A stretch of DNA of 64,000 bases from Eulemur rufifrons (GCF_041146395.1 NW_027182939.1:50001-114000); one strand, 5' to 3'; shown: positions 33,768 to 48,300, counted from the stretch's first letter. Notes: generated by a model from the letters alone, not told the origin. Numbers and translations: made by a program.

Positions 33768-36700
33768 CACCATAATTGTGATAACGTTTGTTTGTGCCTC
33801 CTGAAACCCAAGAAGGCTGCGACGGACATAAATATGCTGAGGCGTAGCTGACTTGGTTTTGCCTTTTTTTGTTAGTGGAGACTGACAAGAATCCATTCTT
33901 GTAAGTATCATCTCACCATCATTTTTCCATTGTTTAAAAAGGCAGGAAAATTTTGCAAGTTAGCATTATAATTAGTAGCTGGAGGCTACGGTGTTTTTTT
34001 TTTTTTTTTTTCCTGTGGGGTCGGTGTGGATGTGTTGGTCAGGCCCTCTGTCAGTTCCCCGGTTGGTTTTTGTTATCCCCAGAGAGGAGAAGTGGGTATT
34101 AGTATGGCAGGTGAAAACTGCGGATCTGTTTCAGAGAATTAAACAGGATCCGCATGGTAATCCCTTTCCTTTAAGAATCCTTTGCTCCATGAGCTGGGAA
34201 TCCACCATGGTTCTATATACTTGTCTATGCGTGGGCACAGGAAACTGGCTAGTTCCAAGAAGTATGCCGCAGAGCTTTTCAATTAACCACTACGTTGAAA
34301 ATTATTTTCAGGTGTTCAGTGTTTCACCATAATTGTGATAACGTTTGTTTGTGCCTCCTGAAACCCAAGAAGGCTGCGACGGACATAATTATGCTGAGGC
34401 GTAGCTGACTTGGTGTTGCCTATTTTTGTCAGTGGAGACTGACAAGAAGCCATTCTTCTAAGTATCATCCCCCCCTATTTTTCCATTGTTTTAAAATGCA
34501 GGGAAATTTTGCAAGTTAGCATTATAATTAGTAGCTGGAGGGTACGGTATTTTTTTTCTGTGTGGTCGATGTGGATGGTGGGGCTCAGGCCTTCTGTCAG
34601 TTAGCTGGTTAGTTTTTATTATCCCCAGAGAGGAGAAGTGTGCATGTGTTTGGCAGGTGAAAACTGCGGATCTGTTTCAGAGAATTAAACAGGATCCGCA
34701 TGGTAATCCCGTTCCTTTAAGAATCCTTTGCGTCATGAGCTGGGAATCCACCATGGTTCTATATACTTGTCTATGCGTGGGCACAGGAAGCTGGCTAGTT
34801 CCAAGAAGTATGCCTCAGAGCTTTTCAATTAACCAGTATGTTGACAATCCTTTGTAGGTTTTCAGCGTTTCACCATAATTGTGATAATGTGTGTATGTGC
34901 CTACTGAAACCAAATATGGCTGCTACGGACATAACTATGCTGAGGCGTAGCTGACTTGGTGTTGTCTATTTTTGTCAGTGGAGACTGACAAGAAGCCATT
35001 CTTCTAAGTATCATCCCACCATCATTTCTGCATTGTTTAAAAATGCAGGGAAATTTTGCAAATTGGCATTATAATTAGTAGCTGGAGGGTACTTTTTTGT
35101 TTTGTGGGGTCGGTCAGGATGGGTGTTCAGGCCCTCTGTCAGATCGCTGGTTTGTTTTTATTATCCCCAGAGAAGAGTAGTGGGCATGTGTTTGGCAGGT
35201 GAAAAGTGCGGATTCTGTTTCAGAGAATTAAACAGGATCCGCATGGTCATCTCATTCCTTTAAGAATCCTTTGCTTCATCAGCTGTGATTCCACCATGTT
35301 TCTGTATACTCCTCTATGCGTGGGCACAGGTACCTAGCTTGTTCCAAGAATTATGCTGGAGAGTTTTCAAATTAACCAGTACGTTGAAAATTATTTGCAG
35401 GTTTTCAGCGTTTCACCATAATTTTGATAACGTTTGTATGTCCCTCCTGAAACCCAAGAAGGCTGCGACGGACATAACTATGCTGAGGAGTAGCTGACTT
35501 GGTGTTGCCTATTTTTGTTTCTGGAGACTGACAAGAAGCCATTCTTCTAAGTATGATCCCACCACCATTTTTCCATTGTTTTAAAATGCAGGGAAATTTT
35601 GCAAGTTAGCATTATAATTAGTAGCTGTAGGGTACGGTTTTTTTTTGTGTGTGTGGTCGATGTGGATGGGGGGGGTCAGGCCCTCTGTCAGTTCGCTGGT
35701 TAGTTTTTATTATCCCCAGAGAGGAGAAGTGGGCATGTGTTTGGCAGGTGAAAAGGGCGGATTCTGTTTCAGAGAATTAACGATGATCCCCATGGTCATC
35801 CCGTTCCTTTAATAATCCTTTACTTCATCAGCTGGAAATCCACCATGGTTCTATATACTCCTCTTTGCGTGGGAACAGGTAACTGCCTTGTTCCAAGAAG
35901 TATGCCGCAGAGCTTTTCAATTAACCACTACGTTGAAAATTATTTGCAGATGTTCAGCGTTTCACCATAATTGTGATAACATGTGTTTGTGCCTCCTGAA
36001 ACCCAAGAAGGCAGCCACGGACATAACTATGCTGAGGAGTAGCTGATTTGGTGTTGCCTATTTTTGTGAGTGGAGACTGACAAGAAGCCATTCTTCTAAG
36101 TATCATCCCATCACCATTTTTTCATTGTTTTAAAATGCAGGGAAATTTTGCAAGTTAGCTTTATAATTAGTAGCTGGAGGGTACGGTTTTTTCTTTGTGT
36201 GTGGTCGATGTGGATGGCGGTGGTCAGGCCCTCTGTCAGTTTGCTGGTTAGTTTTTATTATCTCCAGAGAGGAGAAGTGGGCATGTGTTTGGCAGGTGAA
36301 AAGGGCGGACTCTGTTTCAGAGAATTAACGATGATCCCCATGGTCATCCCGTTCCTTTAATAATCCTTTACTTCATCAGCTGGAAATCCACCATGGATCT
36401 ATATACTCCTCTTTGCATGGGAACAGGTAACTGGCTTGTTACAAGAAGTATGCCGCAGAGCTTTTCAAATAACCAGTACGTTGAAAATTATTTGCAGGTG
36501 TTCAGCGTTTCACCATAATTGTGAGAACCTTTGTTTGTGCCTCCTGAAAACCAAGAAGGCTGCGACGGACATAACTATGGTGAGGAGTAGCTGACTTGGT
36601 GTTGCCTATTTTTGTTAGTGGAGACTGACAAGAAGCCATTCTTCTAAGTATCATCCCACCACCATTTTTCCATTGTTTTAAAATGCAGGGAAATTTTGCA

Positions 36701-37059
36701 AGTTAGCATTATAATTAGTAGCTGGAGGGTACGGTTTTTTTTTGTGTGTGTGGTCGATGTGGATGGGGGGGGTCAGGCCCTCTGTCAGTTCGCTGGTTAG
36801 TTTTTATTATCCCCAGAGAGGAGAAGTGGGCATGTGTTTGGCAGGTGAAAAGGGCGGATTCTGTTTCAGAGAATTAACGATGATCCCCATGGTCATCCCG
36901 TTCCTTTAATAATCCTTTACTTCATCAGCTGGATATCCATCATGGTTTTCTATACTCCTCTTTGCGTGGGAACAGGTAACTGCCTTGTTCCAAGAAGTAT
37001 GCCGCAGAGCTTTTCAATTAACCACTACGTTGAAAATTATTTGCAGGTGTTCAGCCTTT
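33768..37059 (+). repeat. Array block 10: B-h-C-A-A-A
   Basis: Six monomers (anchors about 33955, 34509, 35053, 35602, 36148, 36696). Unit h is a chimera: an A-type patch preceded by the private run CATCCCCCCCTATTTTTCC near 34465 and followed by a B-type second half (GAAAACTGCGGATCTG, ATATACTTGTC). Confidence 0.85.
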
Positions 37060-39877
37060 TACCATAATTGTGAGAACCTTTGTTTGTGCCTCCTGAAACC
37101 CAACAAGGCTGCGACGGACATAGCTATGCTGAGGCGTAGCTGACTTGGTGTTGCCTACTATTGTTAGTGGAGACTGACAAGAATCCATTCTTGTAAGTAT
37201 CGTCTCACCATCATTTTTCCATTGTTTAAAAATGCAGGGAAATTTTGCAAGTTAGCATTATAAGTAGTAGCTGGAGGCTACGGTGTTTTATTTTTTTTTT
37301 TCCTGTGTGGTCGGTGTGGATGTGTTGGTCAGGCCCTCTGTCAGTTCCCCGGTTGGTTTTTATTATCCCCAGAGAGGAGAAGTGGGTATTAGTATGGCAG
37401 GTGAAAACTGCGGATCTGTTTCAGAGAATTAAACAGGATCCGCATGGTAATCCCGTTCCTTTAAGAATCCTTTGCTTCATGAGCTGGGAATCCACCATGG
37501 TTCTACATACTTGTCTATGCGTGGGCACAGGAAACTGGCTAGTTCCAAGAAGTATGCCTCAGAGCTTTTCAATTAACCAGTATGTTGACAATCCTTTGCA
37601 GGTTTTCAGCGTTTCACCATAATTGTGATAACGTGTGTATGTGCCTACTGAAACCAAATATGGCTGCTACGGACATAACTATGCTGAGGCGTAGCTGACT
37701 TGGTGTTGCCTATTTTTGTCAGTGGAGACTGACAAGAAGCCATTCTTCTAAGTATCATCCCACCATCATTTCTCCATTCTTTAAAAATGCAGGGAAATTT
37801 TGCAAATTGGCATTATAATTAGTAGCTGGAGGGTACTTTTTTGTTTTGTGGGGTCGATCAGGATGGGTGTTCAGCCCCTCTGTCAGATCGCTGGTTTGTT
37901 TTTATTATCCCCAGAGAAGAGTAGTGGGCATGTGTTTGGCAGGTGAAAAGTGCGGATTCTGTTTCAGAGAATTAAACAGGATCCGCATGGTCATCTCATT
38001 CCTTTAATAATCCTTTGCTTCATCAGCTGCGATTCCACCATGTTTCTGTATACTCCTCTATGCGTGGGCACAGGTACCTGGCTTGTTCCAAGAATTATGC
38101 TGGAGAGTTTTCAAATTAACCAGTACGTTGAAAATTATTTGCAGGTTTTCAGCATTTCACCATAATTTTGATAACATTTGTATGTCCCTCCTGAAATCCA
38201 AGATGGCTGCGACGGACATAACTATGCTGAGGAGTAGCTGACTTGGTGTTGCCTATTTTTGTTAGTGGAGACAGACAAGAAGCCATTCTTCTAAGCATGA
38301 TCCCACCACCATTTTTCCATTGTTTTAAAATGCAGGGAAATTTTGCAAGTTAGCATTATAATTAGTAGCTGGAGGGTACGGTTTTGTTTTTTTTGGTTGT
38401 GGTCGATGTGGACGGGGGGGGGGCAGTCCCTGTGTCAGTTCGCTGGTTAGTTTTTATTATCCCCAGAGAGGAGAAGCGGGCATGTGTTTGTCAGGTGAAA
38501 AGGGCGGATTCTGTTTCAGAGAATTAACGATGATCCTCATGGTCATACCGTTCCTTTAATAATCCTTTACTTCATCAGCTGGAAATCCACCATGGTTCTC
38601 TATACTGCTCTTTGCGTGGGAACAGGTAACTGCCTTGTTCCAAGAAGTATGCCGCAGAGCTTTTCAATTAACCACTACGTTGAACATTATTTGCAGGTGT
38701 TCAGCGTTTCACCATAATTGTGATAACGTGTGTTTGTGCCTCCTGAAACCCAAGAAGGCTGCGATGGACGTAGCTATGCTGAGGAGTAGCTGACTTGGTG
38801 TTGCCTATTTTTGTTAGTGGAGACTGACAAGAAGCCATTCTTCTAAGTATCATCCCACCACCATTTTTCCATTGTTTTAAAATGCAGGGAAATTTTGCAA
38901 GTTAGCATTATAATTAGTAGCTGGAGGGTACGGTTTTTTTTTGTGTGTGTGTGGTCGAGGTGGATGGGGTGGTCAGGCCCTCTGTCAGTTCGCTGGTTAG
39001 TTTTTATTATCCCCAGAGAGGAGAAGTGGGCATGTGTTTGGCAGGTGAAAAGGGCGGATTCTGTTTCAGAGAATTAATGATGATCCCCATGGTCATCCCG
39101 TTCCTTTAATAATCCTTTACTTCATCAGCTGGAAATCCACCATGGTTCTATATACTCCTCTTTGCGTGGGAACAGGTAACTGGCTTGTTCCAAGAAATAT
39201 GCCGCTGAGCTTTTCAATTAACCACTACGTTGAAAATTATTTGCAGGTGTTCAGCCTTTTACCATAATTGTGAGAACCTTTGTTTGTGCCTCCTGAAACC
39301 CTAGAAGGCTGCGACGGACATAACTATGCTGAGGAGTAGCTGACTTGGTTTTGCCTATTTAGGTTAGTGGAGACTGACAAGAATGCATTCTTGTAAGTAT
39401 TATCTCACCATCATTTTTCCATTGTTTAAAAATACAGGAAAATTTTGCAAGTTAGCATTATAATTAGTAGCTGGAGGCTACGGTGTTTTTTTTTTTTTTT
39501 CCTGTGGGGTCGGTGTGGATGTGTTGGTCAGGCCCTTTGTCAGTTCCCTGGTTGGTTTTTATTATCCCCAGAGAGGAGAAGTGGGTATTAGTATGGCAGG
39601 TGAAAACTGCCGATCTGTTTCAGAGAATTAAACAGGATCCGCATGGTAATCCCGTTCCTTTAAGAATCCTTTGCTTCATGAGCTGGGAATCCACCATGGT
39701 TCTATATACTTGTCTATGCGTGGGCACAGGAAACTGGCTAGTTCCAAAAGTATGCCTCAGAGCTTTTCAATGAACCAGTATGTTGACAATCCTTTGCAGG
39801 TTTTCAGCGTTTCACCATAATTGTGATCACGTGTGTATGTGCATACTGAAACCAAATATGGCTGCTACGGACATAAC
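34390..39877 (+). repeat. Ten-monomer tandem unit, copy 1 (5,488 bp)
   Basis: Aligns with 39878-45365 at a constant offset of 5,487-5,488 bp, with only scattered substitutions and homopolymer differences. Exact edges are hidden in a shared tract (34381-34466, 39869-39954, 45357-45442), so the ends given are one valid choice. Confidence 0.85.
37060..39259 (+). repeat. Array block 11: B-C-A-A
   Basis: Four monomers (anchors 37245, about 37796, 38345, 38895). Blocks 10 and 11 correspond to blocks 12 and 13 as the ten-monomer unit, with duplication edges shifted into the h monomer. Private marks include GCTATGCTG after GATGGACGTA near 38763. Confidence 0.85.
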
Positions 39878-42546
39878 TATGCTGAGGCGTAGCTGACTTG
39901 GTGTTGCCTATTTTTGTCAGTGGAGACTGACAAGAAGCCATTCTTCTAAGTATCATCCCCCCCTATTTTTCCATTGTTTTAAAATGCAGGGAAATTTTGC
40001 AAGTTAGCATTATAATTAGTAGCTGGAGGGTACGGTTTTTTTTTTCTGTGTGGTCGATGTGGATGGTGGGGCTCAGGCCTTCTGTCAGTTAGCTGGTTAG
40101 TTTTTATTATCCCCAGAGAGGAGAAGTGTGCATGTGTTTGGCAGGTGAAAACTGCGGATCTGTTTCAGAGAATTAAACAGGATCCGCATGGTAATCCCGT
40201 TCCTTTAAGAATCCTTTGCGTCATGAGCTGGGAATCCACCATGGTTCTATATACTTGTCTATGCGTGGGCACAGGAAGCTGGCTAGTTCCAAGAAGTATG
40301 CCTCAGAGCTTTTCAATTAACCAGTATGTTTACAATCCTTTGTAGGTTTTCAGCGTTTCACCATAATTGTGATAATGTGTGTATGTGCCTACTGAAACCA
40401 AATATGGCTGCTACGGACATAACTATGCTGAGGCGTAGCTGACTTGGTGTTGTCTATTTTTGTCAGTGGAGACTGACAAGAAGCCATTCTTCTAAGTATC
40501 ATCCCACCATCATTTCTGCATTGTTTAAAAATGCAGGGAAATTTTGCAAATTGGCATTATAATTAGTAGCTGGAGGGTACTTTTTTGTTTTGTGGGGTCG
40601 GTCAGGATGGGTGTTCAGGCCCTCTGTCAGATCGCTGGTTTGTTTTTATTATCCCCAGAGAAGAGTAGTGGGCATGTGTTTGGCAGGTGAAAAGTGCGGA
40701 TTCTGTTTCAGAGAATTAAACAGGATCCGCATGGTCATCTCATTCCTTTAAGAATCCTTTGCTTCATCAGCTGTGATTCCACCATGTTTCTGTATACTCC
40801 TCTATGCGTGGGCACAGGTACCTAGCTTGTTCCAAGAATTATGCTGGAGAGTTTTCAAATTAACCAGTACGTTGAAAATTATTTGCAGGTTTTCAGCGTT
40901 TCACCATAATTTTGATAACGTTTGTATGTCCCTCCTGAAACCCAAGAAGGCTGCGACGGACATAACTATGCTGAGGAGTAGCTGACTTGGTGTTGCCTAT
41001 TTTTGTTTCTGGAGACTGACAAGAAGCCATTCTTCTAAGTATGATCCCACCACCATTTTTCCATTGTTTTAAAATGCAGGGAAATTTTGCAAGTTAGCAT
41101 TATAATTAGTACCTGGAGGGTACGGTTTTTTTTTGTGTGTGTGGTCGATGTGGATGGGGGGGGTCAGGCCCTCTGTCAGTTCGCTGGTTAGTTTTTATTA
41201 TCCCCAGAGAGGAGAAGTGGGCATGTGTTTGGCAGGTGAAAAGGGCGGATTCTGTTTCAGAGAATTAACGATGATCCCCATGGTCATCCCGTTCCTTTAA
41301 TAATCCTTTACTTCATCAGCTGGAAATCCACCATGGTTCTATATACTCCTCTTTGCGTGGGAACAGGTAACTGCCTTGTTCCAAGAAGTATGCCGCAGAG
41401 CTTTTCAATTAACCACTACGTTGAAAATTATTTGCAGATGTTCAGCGTTTCACCATAATTGTGATAACATGTGTTTGTGCCTCCTGAAACCCAAGAAGGC
41501 AGCCACGGACATAACTATGCTGAGGAGTAGCTGACTTGGTGTTGCCTATTTTTGTGAGTGGAGACTGACAAGAAGCCATTCTTCTAAGTATCATCCCATC
41601 ACCATTTTTTCATTGTTTTAAAATGCAGGGAAATTTTGCAAGTTAGCTTTATAATTAGTAGCTGGAGGGTACGGTTTTTTCTTTGTGTGTGGTCGATGTG
41701 GATGGCGGTGGTCAGGCCCTCTGTCAGTTTGCTGGTTAGTTTTTATTATCTCCAGAGAGGAGAAGTGGGCATGTGTTTGGCAGGTGAAAAGGGCGGACTC
41801 TGTTTCAGAGAATTAACGATGATCCCCATGGTCATCCCGTTCCTTTAATAATCCTTTACTTCATCAGCTGGAAATCCACCATGGATCTATATACTCCTCT
41901 TTGCATGGGAACAGGTAACTGGCTTGTTACAAGAAGTATGCCGCAGAGTTTTCAATTAACCAGTACGTTGAAAATTATTTGCAGGTGTTCAGCGTTTCAC
42001 CATAATTGTGAGAACCTTTGTTTGTGCCTCCTGAAAACCAAGAAGGCTGCGACGGACATAACTATGGTGAGGAGTAGCTGACTTGGTGTTGCCTATTTTT
42101 GTTAGTGGAGACTGACAAGAAGCCATTCTTCTAAGTATCATCCCACCACCATTTTTCCATTGTTTTAAAATGCAGGGAAATTTTGCAAGTTAGCATTATA
42201 ATTAGTAGCTGGAGGGTACGGTTTTTTTTTGTGTGTGTGGTCGATGTGGATGAGGGGGGTCAGGCCCTCTGTCAGTTCGCTGGTTAGTTTTTATTATCCC
42301 CAGAGAGGAGAAGTGGGCATGTGTTTGGCAGGTGAAAAGGGCGGATTCTGTTTCAGAGAATTAACGATGATCCCCATGGTCATCCCGTTCCTTTAATAAT
42401 CCTTTACTTCATCAGCTGGATATCCATCATGGTTTTCTATACTCCTCTTTGCGTGGGAACAGGTAACTGCCTTGTTCCAAGAAGTATGCCGCAGAGCTTT
42501 TCAATTAACCACTACGTTGAAAATTATTTGCAGGTGTTCAGCCTTT
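39260..42546 (+). repeat. Array block 12: B-h-C-A-A-A
   Basis: Six monomers (anchors about 39445, 39997, 40540, 41090, 41636, 42184). The B unit carries the private string TGCCTATTTAGGTTAGTGG near 39350. The h unit repeats the CATCCCCCCC mark of block 10. Confidence 0.85.
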
Positions 42547-45365
42547 TACCATAATTGTGAGAACCTTTGTTTGTGCCTCCTGAAACCCAACAAGGCTGCG
42601 ACGGACATAGCTATGCTGAGGCGTAGCTGACTTGGTGTTGCCTACTATTGTTAGTGGAGACTGACAAGAATCCATTCTTGTAAGTATCGTCTCACCATCA
42701 TTTTTCCATTGTTTAAAAATGCAGGGAAATTTTGCAAGTTAGCATTATAAGTAGTAGCTGGAGGCTACGGTGTTTTATTTTTTTTTTTCCTGTGTGGTCG
42801 GTGTGGATGTGTTGGTCAGGCCCTCTGTCAGTTCCCCGGTTGGTTTTTATTATCCCCAGAGAGGAGAAGTGGGTATTAGTATGGCAGGTGAAAACTGCGG
42901 ATCTGTTTCAGAGAATTAAACAGGATCCGCATGGTAATCCCGTTCCTTTAAGAATCCTTTGCTTCATGAGCTGGGAATCCACCATGGTTCTACATACTTG
43001 TCTATGCGTGGGCACAGGAAACTGGCTAGTTCCAAGAAGTATGCCTCAGAGCTTTTCAATTAACCAGTATGTTGACAATCCTTTGCAGGTTTTCAGCGTT
43101 TCACCATAATTGTGATAACGTGTGTATGTGCCTACTGAAACCAAATATGGCTGCTACGGACATAACTATGCTGAGGCGTAGCTGACTTGGTGTTGCCTAT
43201 TTTTGTCAGTGGAGACTGACAAGAAGCCATTCTTCTAAGTATCATCCCACCATCATTTCTCCATTGTTTAAAAATGCAGGGAAATTTTGCAAATTGGCAT
43301 TATAATTAGTAGCTGGAGGGTACTTTTTTGTTTTGTGGGGTCGATCAGGATGGGTGTTCAGCCCCTCTGTCAGATCGCTGGTTTGTTTTTATTATCCCCA
43401 GAGAAGAGTAGTGGGCATGTGTTTGGCAGGTGAAAAGTGCGGATTCTGTTTCAGAGAATTAAACAGGATCCGCATGGTCATCTCATTCCTTTAATAATCC
43501 TTTGCTTCATCAGCTGCGATTCCACCATGTTTCTGTATACTCCTCTATGCGTGGGCACAGGTACCTGGCTTGTTCCAAGAATTATGCTGGAGAGTTTTTA
43601 AATTAACTAGTACGTTGAAAATTATTTGCAGGTTTTCAGCGTTTCACCATAATTTTGATAACATTTGTATGTCCCTCCTGAAATCCAAGATGGCTGCGAC
43701 GGACATAACTATGCTGAGGAGTAGCTGACTTGGTGTTGCCTATTTTTGTTAGTGGAGACAGACAAGAAGCCATTCTTCTAAGCATGATCCCACCACCATT
43801 TTTCCATTGTTTTAAAATGCAGGGAAATTTTGCAAGTTAGCATTATAATTAGTAGCTGGAGGGTACGGTTTTGTTTTTTTTGGTTGTGGTCGATGTGGAC
43901 GGGGGGGGGGGCAGTCCCTGTGTCAGTTCGCTGGTTAGTTTTTATTATCCCCAGAGAGGAGAAGCGGGCATGTGTTTGGCAGGTGAAAAGGGCGGATTCT
44001 GTTTCAGAGTATTAACGATGATCCTCATGGTCATACCGTTCCTTTAATAATCCTTTACTTCATCAGCTGGAAATCCACCATGGTTCTCTATACTGCTCTT
44101 TGCGTGGGAACAGGTAACTGCCTTGTTCCAAGAAGTATGCCGCAGAGCTTTTCAATTAACCACTACGTTGAACATTATTTGCAGGTGTTCAGCGTTTCAC
44201 CATAATTGTGATAACGTGTGTTTGTGCCTCCTGAAACCCAAGAAGGCTGCGATGGACGTAGCTATGCTGAGGAGTAGCTGACTTGGTGTTGCCTATTTTT
44301 GTTAGTGGAGACTGACAAGAAGCCATTCTTCTAAGTATCATCCCACCACCATTTTTCCATTGTTTTAAAATGCAGGGAAATTTTGCAAGTTAGCATTATA
44401 ATTAGTAGCTGGAGGGTACGGTTTTTTTTTGTGTGTGTGTGGTCGATGTGGATGGGGTGGTCAGGCCCTCTGTCAGTTCGCTGGTTAGTTTTTATTATCC
44501 CCAGAGAGGAGAAGTGGGCATGTGTTTGGCAGGTGAAAAGGGCGGATTCTGTTTCAGAGAATTAATGATGATCCCCATGGTCATCCCGTTCCTTTAATAA
44601 TCCTTTACTTCATCAGCTGGAAATCCACCATGGTTCTATATACTCCTCTTTGCGTGGGAACAGGTAACTGGCTTGTTCCAAGAAGTATGCCGCTGAGCTT
44701 TTCAATTAACCACTACGTTGAAAATTATTTGCAGGTGTTCAGCCTTTTACCATAATTGTGAGAACCTTTGTTTGTGCCTCCTGAAACCCTAGAAGGCTGC
44801 GACGGACATAACTATGCTGAGGAGTAGCTGACTTGGTTTTGCCTATTTAGGTTAGTGGAGACTGACAAGAATGCATTCTTGTAAGTATTATCTCACCATC
44901 ATTTTTCCATTGTTTAAAAATACAGGAAAATTTTGCAAGTTAGCATTATAATTAGTAGCTGGAGGCTACGGTGTTTTTTTTTTTTTTTTTCCTGTGGGGT
45001 CGGTGTGGATGTGTTGGTCAGGCCCTTTGTCAGTTCCCTGGTTGGTTTTTATTATCCCCAGAGAGGAGAAGTGGGTATTAGTATGGCAGGTGAAAACTGC
45101 GGATCTGTTTCAGAGAATTAAACAGGATCCGCATGGTAATCCCGTTCCTTTAAGAATCCTTTGCTTCATGAGCTGGGAATCCACCATGGTTCTATATACT
45201 TGTCTATGCGTGGGCACAGGAAACTGGCTAGTTCCAAAAGTATGCCTCAGAGCTTTTCAATGAACCAGTATGTTGACAATCCTTTGCAGGTTTTCAGCGT
45301 TTCACCATAATTGTGATCACGTGTGTATGTGCATACTGAAACCAAATATGGCTGCTACGGACATA
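39878..45365 (+). repeat. Ten-monomer tandem unit, copy 2 (5,488 bp)
   Basis: Second member of the tandem pair. Ten monomers at 549 bp average. The matching region after 54.3 kb holds only one such unit, so the pair is an expansion there or a contraction here. Confidence 0.85.
42547..44747 (+). repeat. Array block 13: B-C-A-A
   Basis: Four monomers (anchors 42732, about 43281, 43830, 44383). Differs from block 11 by a few substitutions (for example GAGAGTTTTTAAATTAACTAG near 43592) and by G-run length (near 43901). Confidence 0.85.
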
Positions 45366-48300
45366 ACTATGCTGAGGCGTAGCTGACTTGGTGTTGCCTA
45401 TTTTTGTCAGTGGAGACTGACAAGAAGCCATTCTTCTAAGTATCATCCCACCATCATTTCTCCATTGTTTAAAAATGCAGGGAAATTTTGCAAATTGGCA
45501 TTATAATTAGTAGCTGGAGGGTACTTTTTTGTTTTGTGGGGTCGGTCAGGATGGGTGTTCAGGCCCTCTGTCAGATCGCTGGTTTGTTTTTATTATCCCC
45601 AGAGAAGAGTAGTGGGCATGTGTTTGGCAGGTGAAAAGTGCGGATTCTGTTTCAGAGAATTAAACAGGATCCGCTTGGTCATCTCATTCCTTTAAGAATC
45701 CTTTGCTTCATCAGCTGGGATTCCACCATGTTTCTATATACTCTTCTATGCGTGGACACAGGTACCTGGCTTGTTCCAAGAATTATGCTGGAGAGTTTTC
45801 AAATTAACCAGTACGTTGAAAATTATTTGCAGGTTTTCAGCGTTTCACCATAACTTTGATAACGTTTGTATGTCCCTCCTGAAACCCAAGAAGGCAGCGA
45901 CGGAAATAACTATGCTGAGGAGTAGCTGACTTGGTGTTGCCTATTTTTGTTAGTGGAGACAGACAAGAAGCCATTCTTCTAAGTATGATCCCACCACCAT
46001 TTTTCCATTGTTTTAAAATGCAGGGAAATTTTGCAAGTTAGCATTATAATTAGTAGCTGGAGGGTACGGTTTTTTTTTTTTTGTGTGTTGTCGATGTGGA
46101 TGGGGGGGTGGTCAGGCCCTCTGTCTGTTCGCTGGTTAGTTTTTATTATCCACCGAGAGGAGAAGTGGGCATGTGTTTGGGAGGTGAAAAGGGCGGATTC
46201 TGTTTCAGAGAATTAACGATGATCCCCATGGTCATCCCGTTCCTTTAATAATCCTTTACTTCATCAGCTGGAAATCCACCATGGTTCCCTATACTCCTCT
46301 TTGCGTGGGAACAGGTATCTGCCTTGTTCCAAGAAGTATGCTGCAGAGCTTTTCAATTAACCACTACGTGGAAAATTATTTGCAGGTGTTCAGCGTTTCA
46401 CCATAATTGTGAGAAGCTTTGTTTTTGCCTCCTGAAACCCAAGAAGGCTGCGACGGACATAACTATGCTGAGGAGTAGCTGACTTGGTGTTGCCTATTTT
46501 TGTTAGTGGAGACTGACAAGAAGCCATTCTTCTAAGTATCATCCCACCACCATTTTTCCATTGTTTTAAAATGCAGGGAAATTTTGCAAGTTAGCATTAT
46601 AATTAGTAGCTGGAGGGTACGGTTTTTTTTTGTGTGTGTGGTCGATGTGGATGGTGGGGTCAGGCCCTCTGTCAGTTCGCTGGTTAGTTTTTATTATCCC
46701 CAGAGAGAAGAAGTGGGCATGTGTTTGGCAGGTGAAAAGGGCGGATTCTGTTTCAGAGAATTAACGGTGATCCCCATGGTCATCCCATTCCTTTAATAAT
46801 CCTTTACTTCATCAGCTGGAAATCCACCATGGTTCTCTATACTCCTCTTTGCGTGGGAACAGGTAACTGGCTTGTTCCAAGAAGAATGCCGCAGAGCTTT
46901 TTAATTAACCACTACGTTGAACATTATTTGCAGGTGTTCAGCGTTTCACCATAATTGTGATAACGTGTGTTTGTGCCTCCTGAAACCCAAGAAGGCTGCG
47001 ACGGACATAACTATGCTGAGGAGTAGCTGACTTGGTGTTGCCTATTTTTGTTAGGGGAGACAGACAGGAAGCCATTCTTCTAAGTATGATCCCACCACCA
47101 TTTTTCCATTGTTTTAAAATGTAGGAAATTTTGCAAGTTAGCATTATAATTAGTAGCTGGAGGGTACGGTTTTTTTTTTGTGTGTGTGTGGTCGAGGTGG
47201 ATGGGGGGGTCAGGCCCTCTGTCAGTTCGCTGGTTAACTATTATTATCCCCAGAGAGGAGAAGTGGGCATGTGTTTGGCAGGTGAAAAAGGCGGATTCTG
47301 TTTCAGAGAATTAAACAGGATCCGAATGGTCATCTCATTCCTTTAAGAATTCTTTGCTTCATCAGCTGGGATTCCACCATGTTTCTATATACTCCTCTAT
47401 GCGTGGGCACAGGTACCTGGCTTGTTCCAAGAATTATGCTGGAGAGTTTTCAAATTAACCAGTACGTTGAAAATTATTTGCAGGTTTTCAGCGTTTCACC
47501 ATAATTTTGATAACGTTTGTATGTCCCTCCTGAAACGCAAGAAGGCTGCGATGGACATAACTATGCTGAGGAGTAGCTTACTTGGTGTTGCCTATTTTTG
47601 TTAGTGGAGACAGACAAGAAGCCATTCTTCTAAGTATGATCCCACCACCATTTTCCATTGTTTTAAAATGAGGGAAATTTTGCAAGTTAGCATTATAATT
47701 AGTAGCTGGAGGGTACTTTTTTGTTTTGTGGGGTTGGTCAGGATGGGTGTTCAGGCCCTCTGTCAGATCGCTGGTTTGTTTTTATTATCCCCAGATAAGA
47801 GTAGTGGGCATGTGTTTGGCAGGTGAAAAGGGCGGATTCTGTTTCAGAGACTTAAACAGGATACGCATGGTCATCTCATTCCTTTAAGAATCCTTTGCTT
47901 CATCAGCTGGGATTCCACCATGTTTCTATATACTCCTCTTTGCGTGGGAACAGGTAACTGGCTTGTTCCAAGAAGTATTTCGCAGAGCTTTTCAATTAAC
48001 CACTACGTTGAAAATTATTTGCAGGTTTTCAGCGTTTCACCATAATTTTGATAACGTTTGTATGTCCCTCTTGAAACCCAAGAAGGCTGCGACAGACATA
48101 ACTATGCTGAGGAGTAGCTGACTTGGTGTTGCCTATTTTTGTTAGTGGAACAGACAAGAAGCCATTCTTCTAAGTATGATCCAACCACCATTTTTCCATT
48201 GTTTTAAAATGCAGGGAAATTTTGCAAGTTAGCATTATATTTAGTAGCTGGAGGGTACGGTTTTTTTTTGTGTGTGTGATCGATGTGGATGGGGGGGTCA

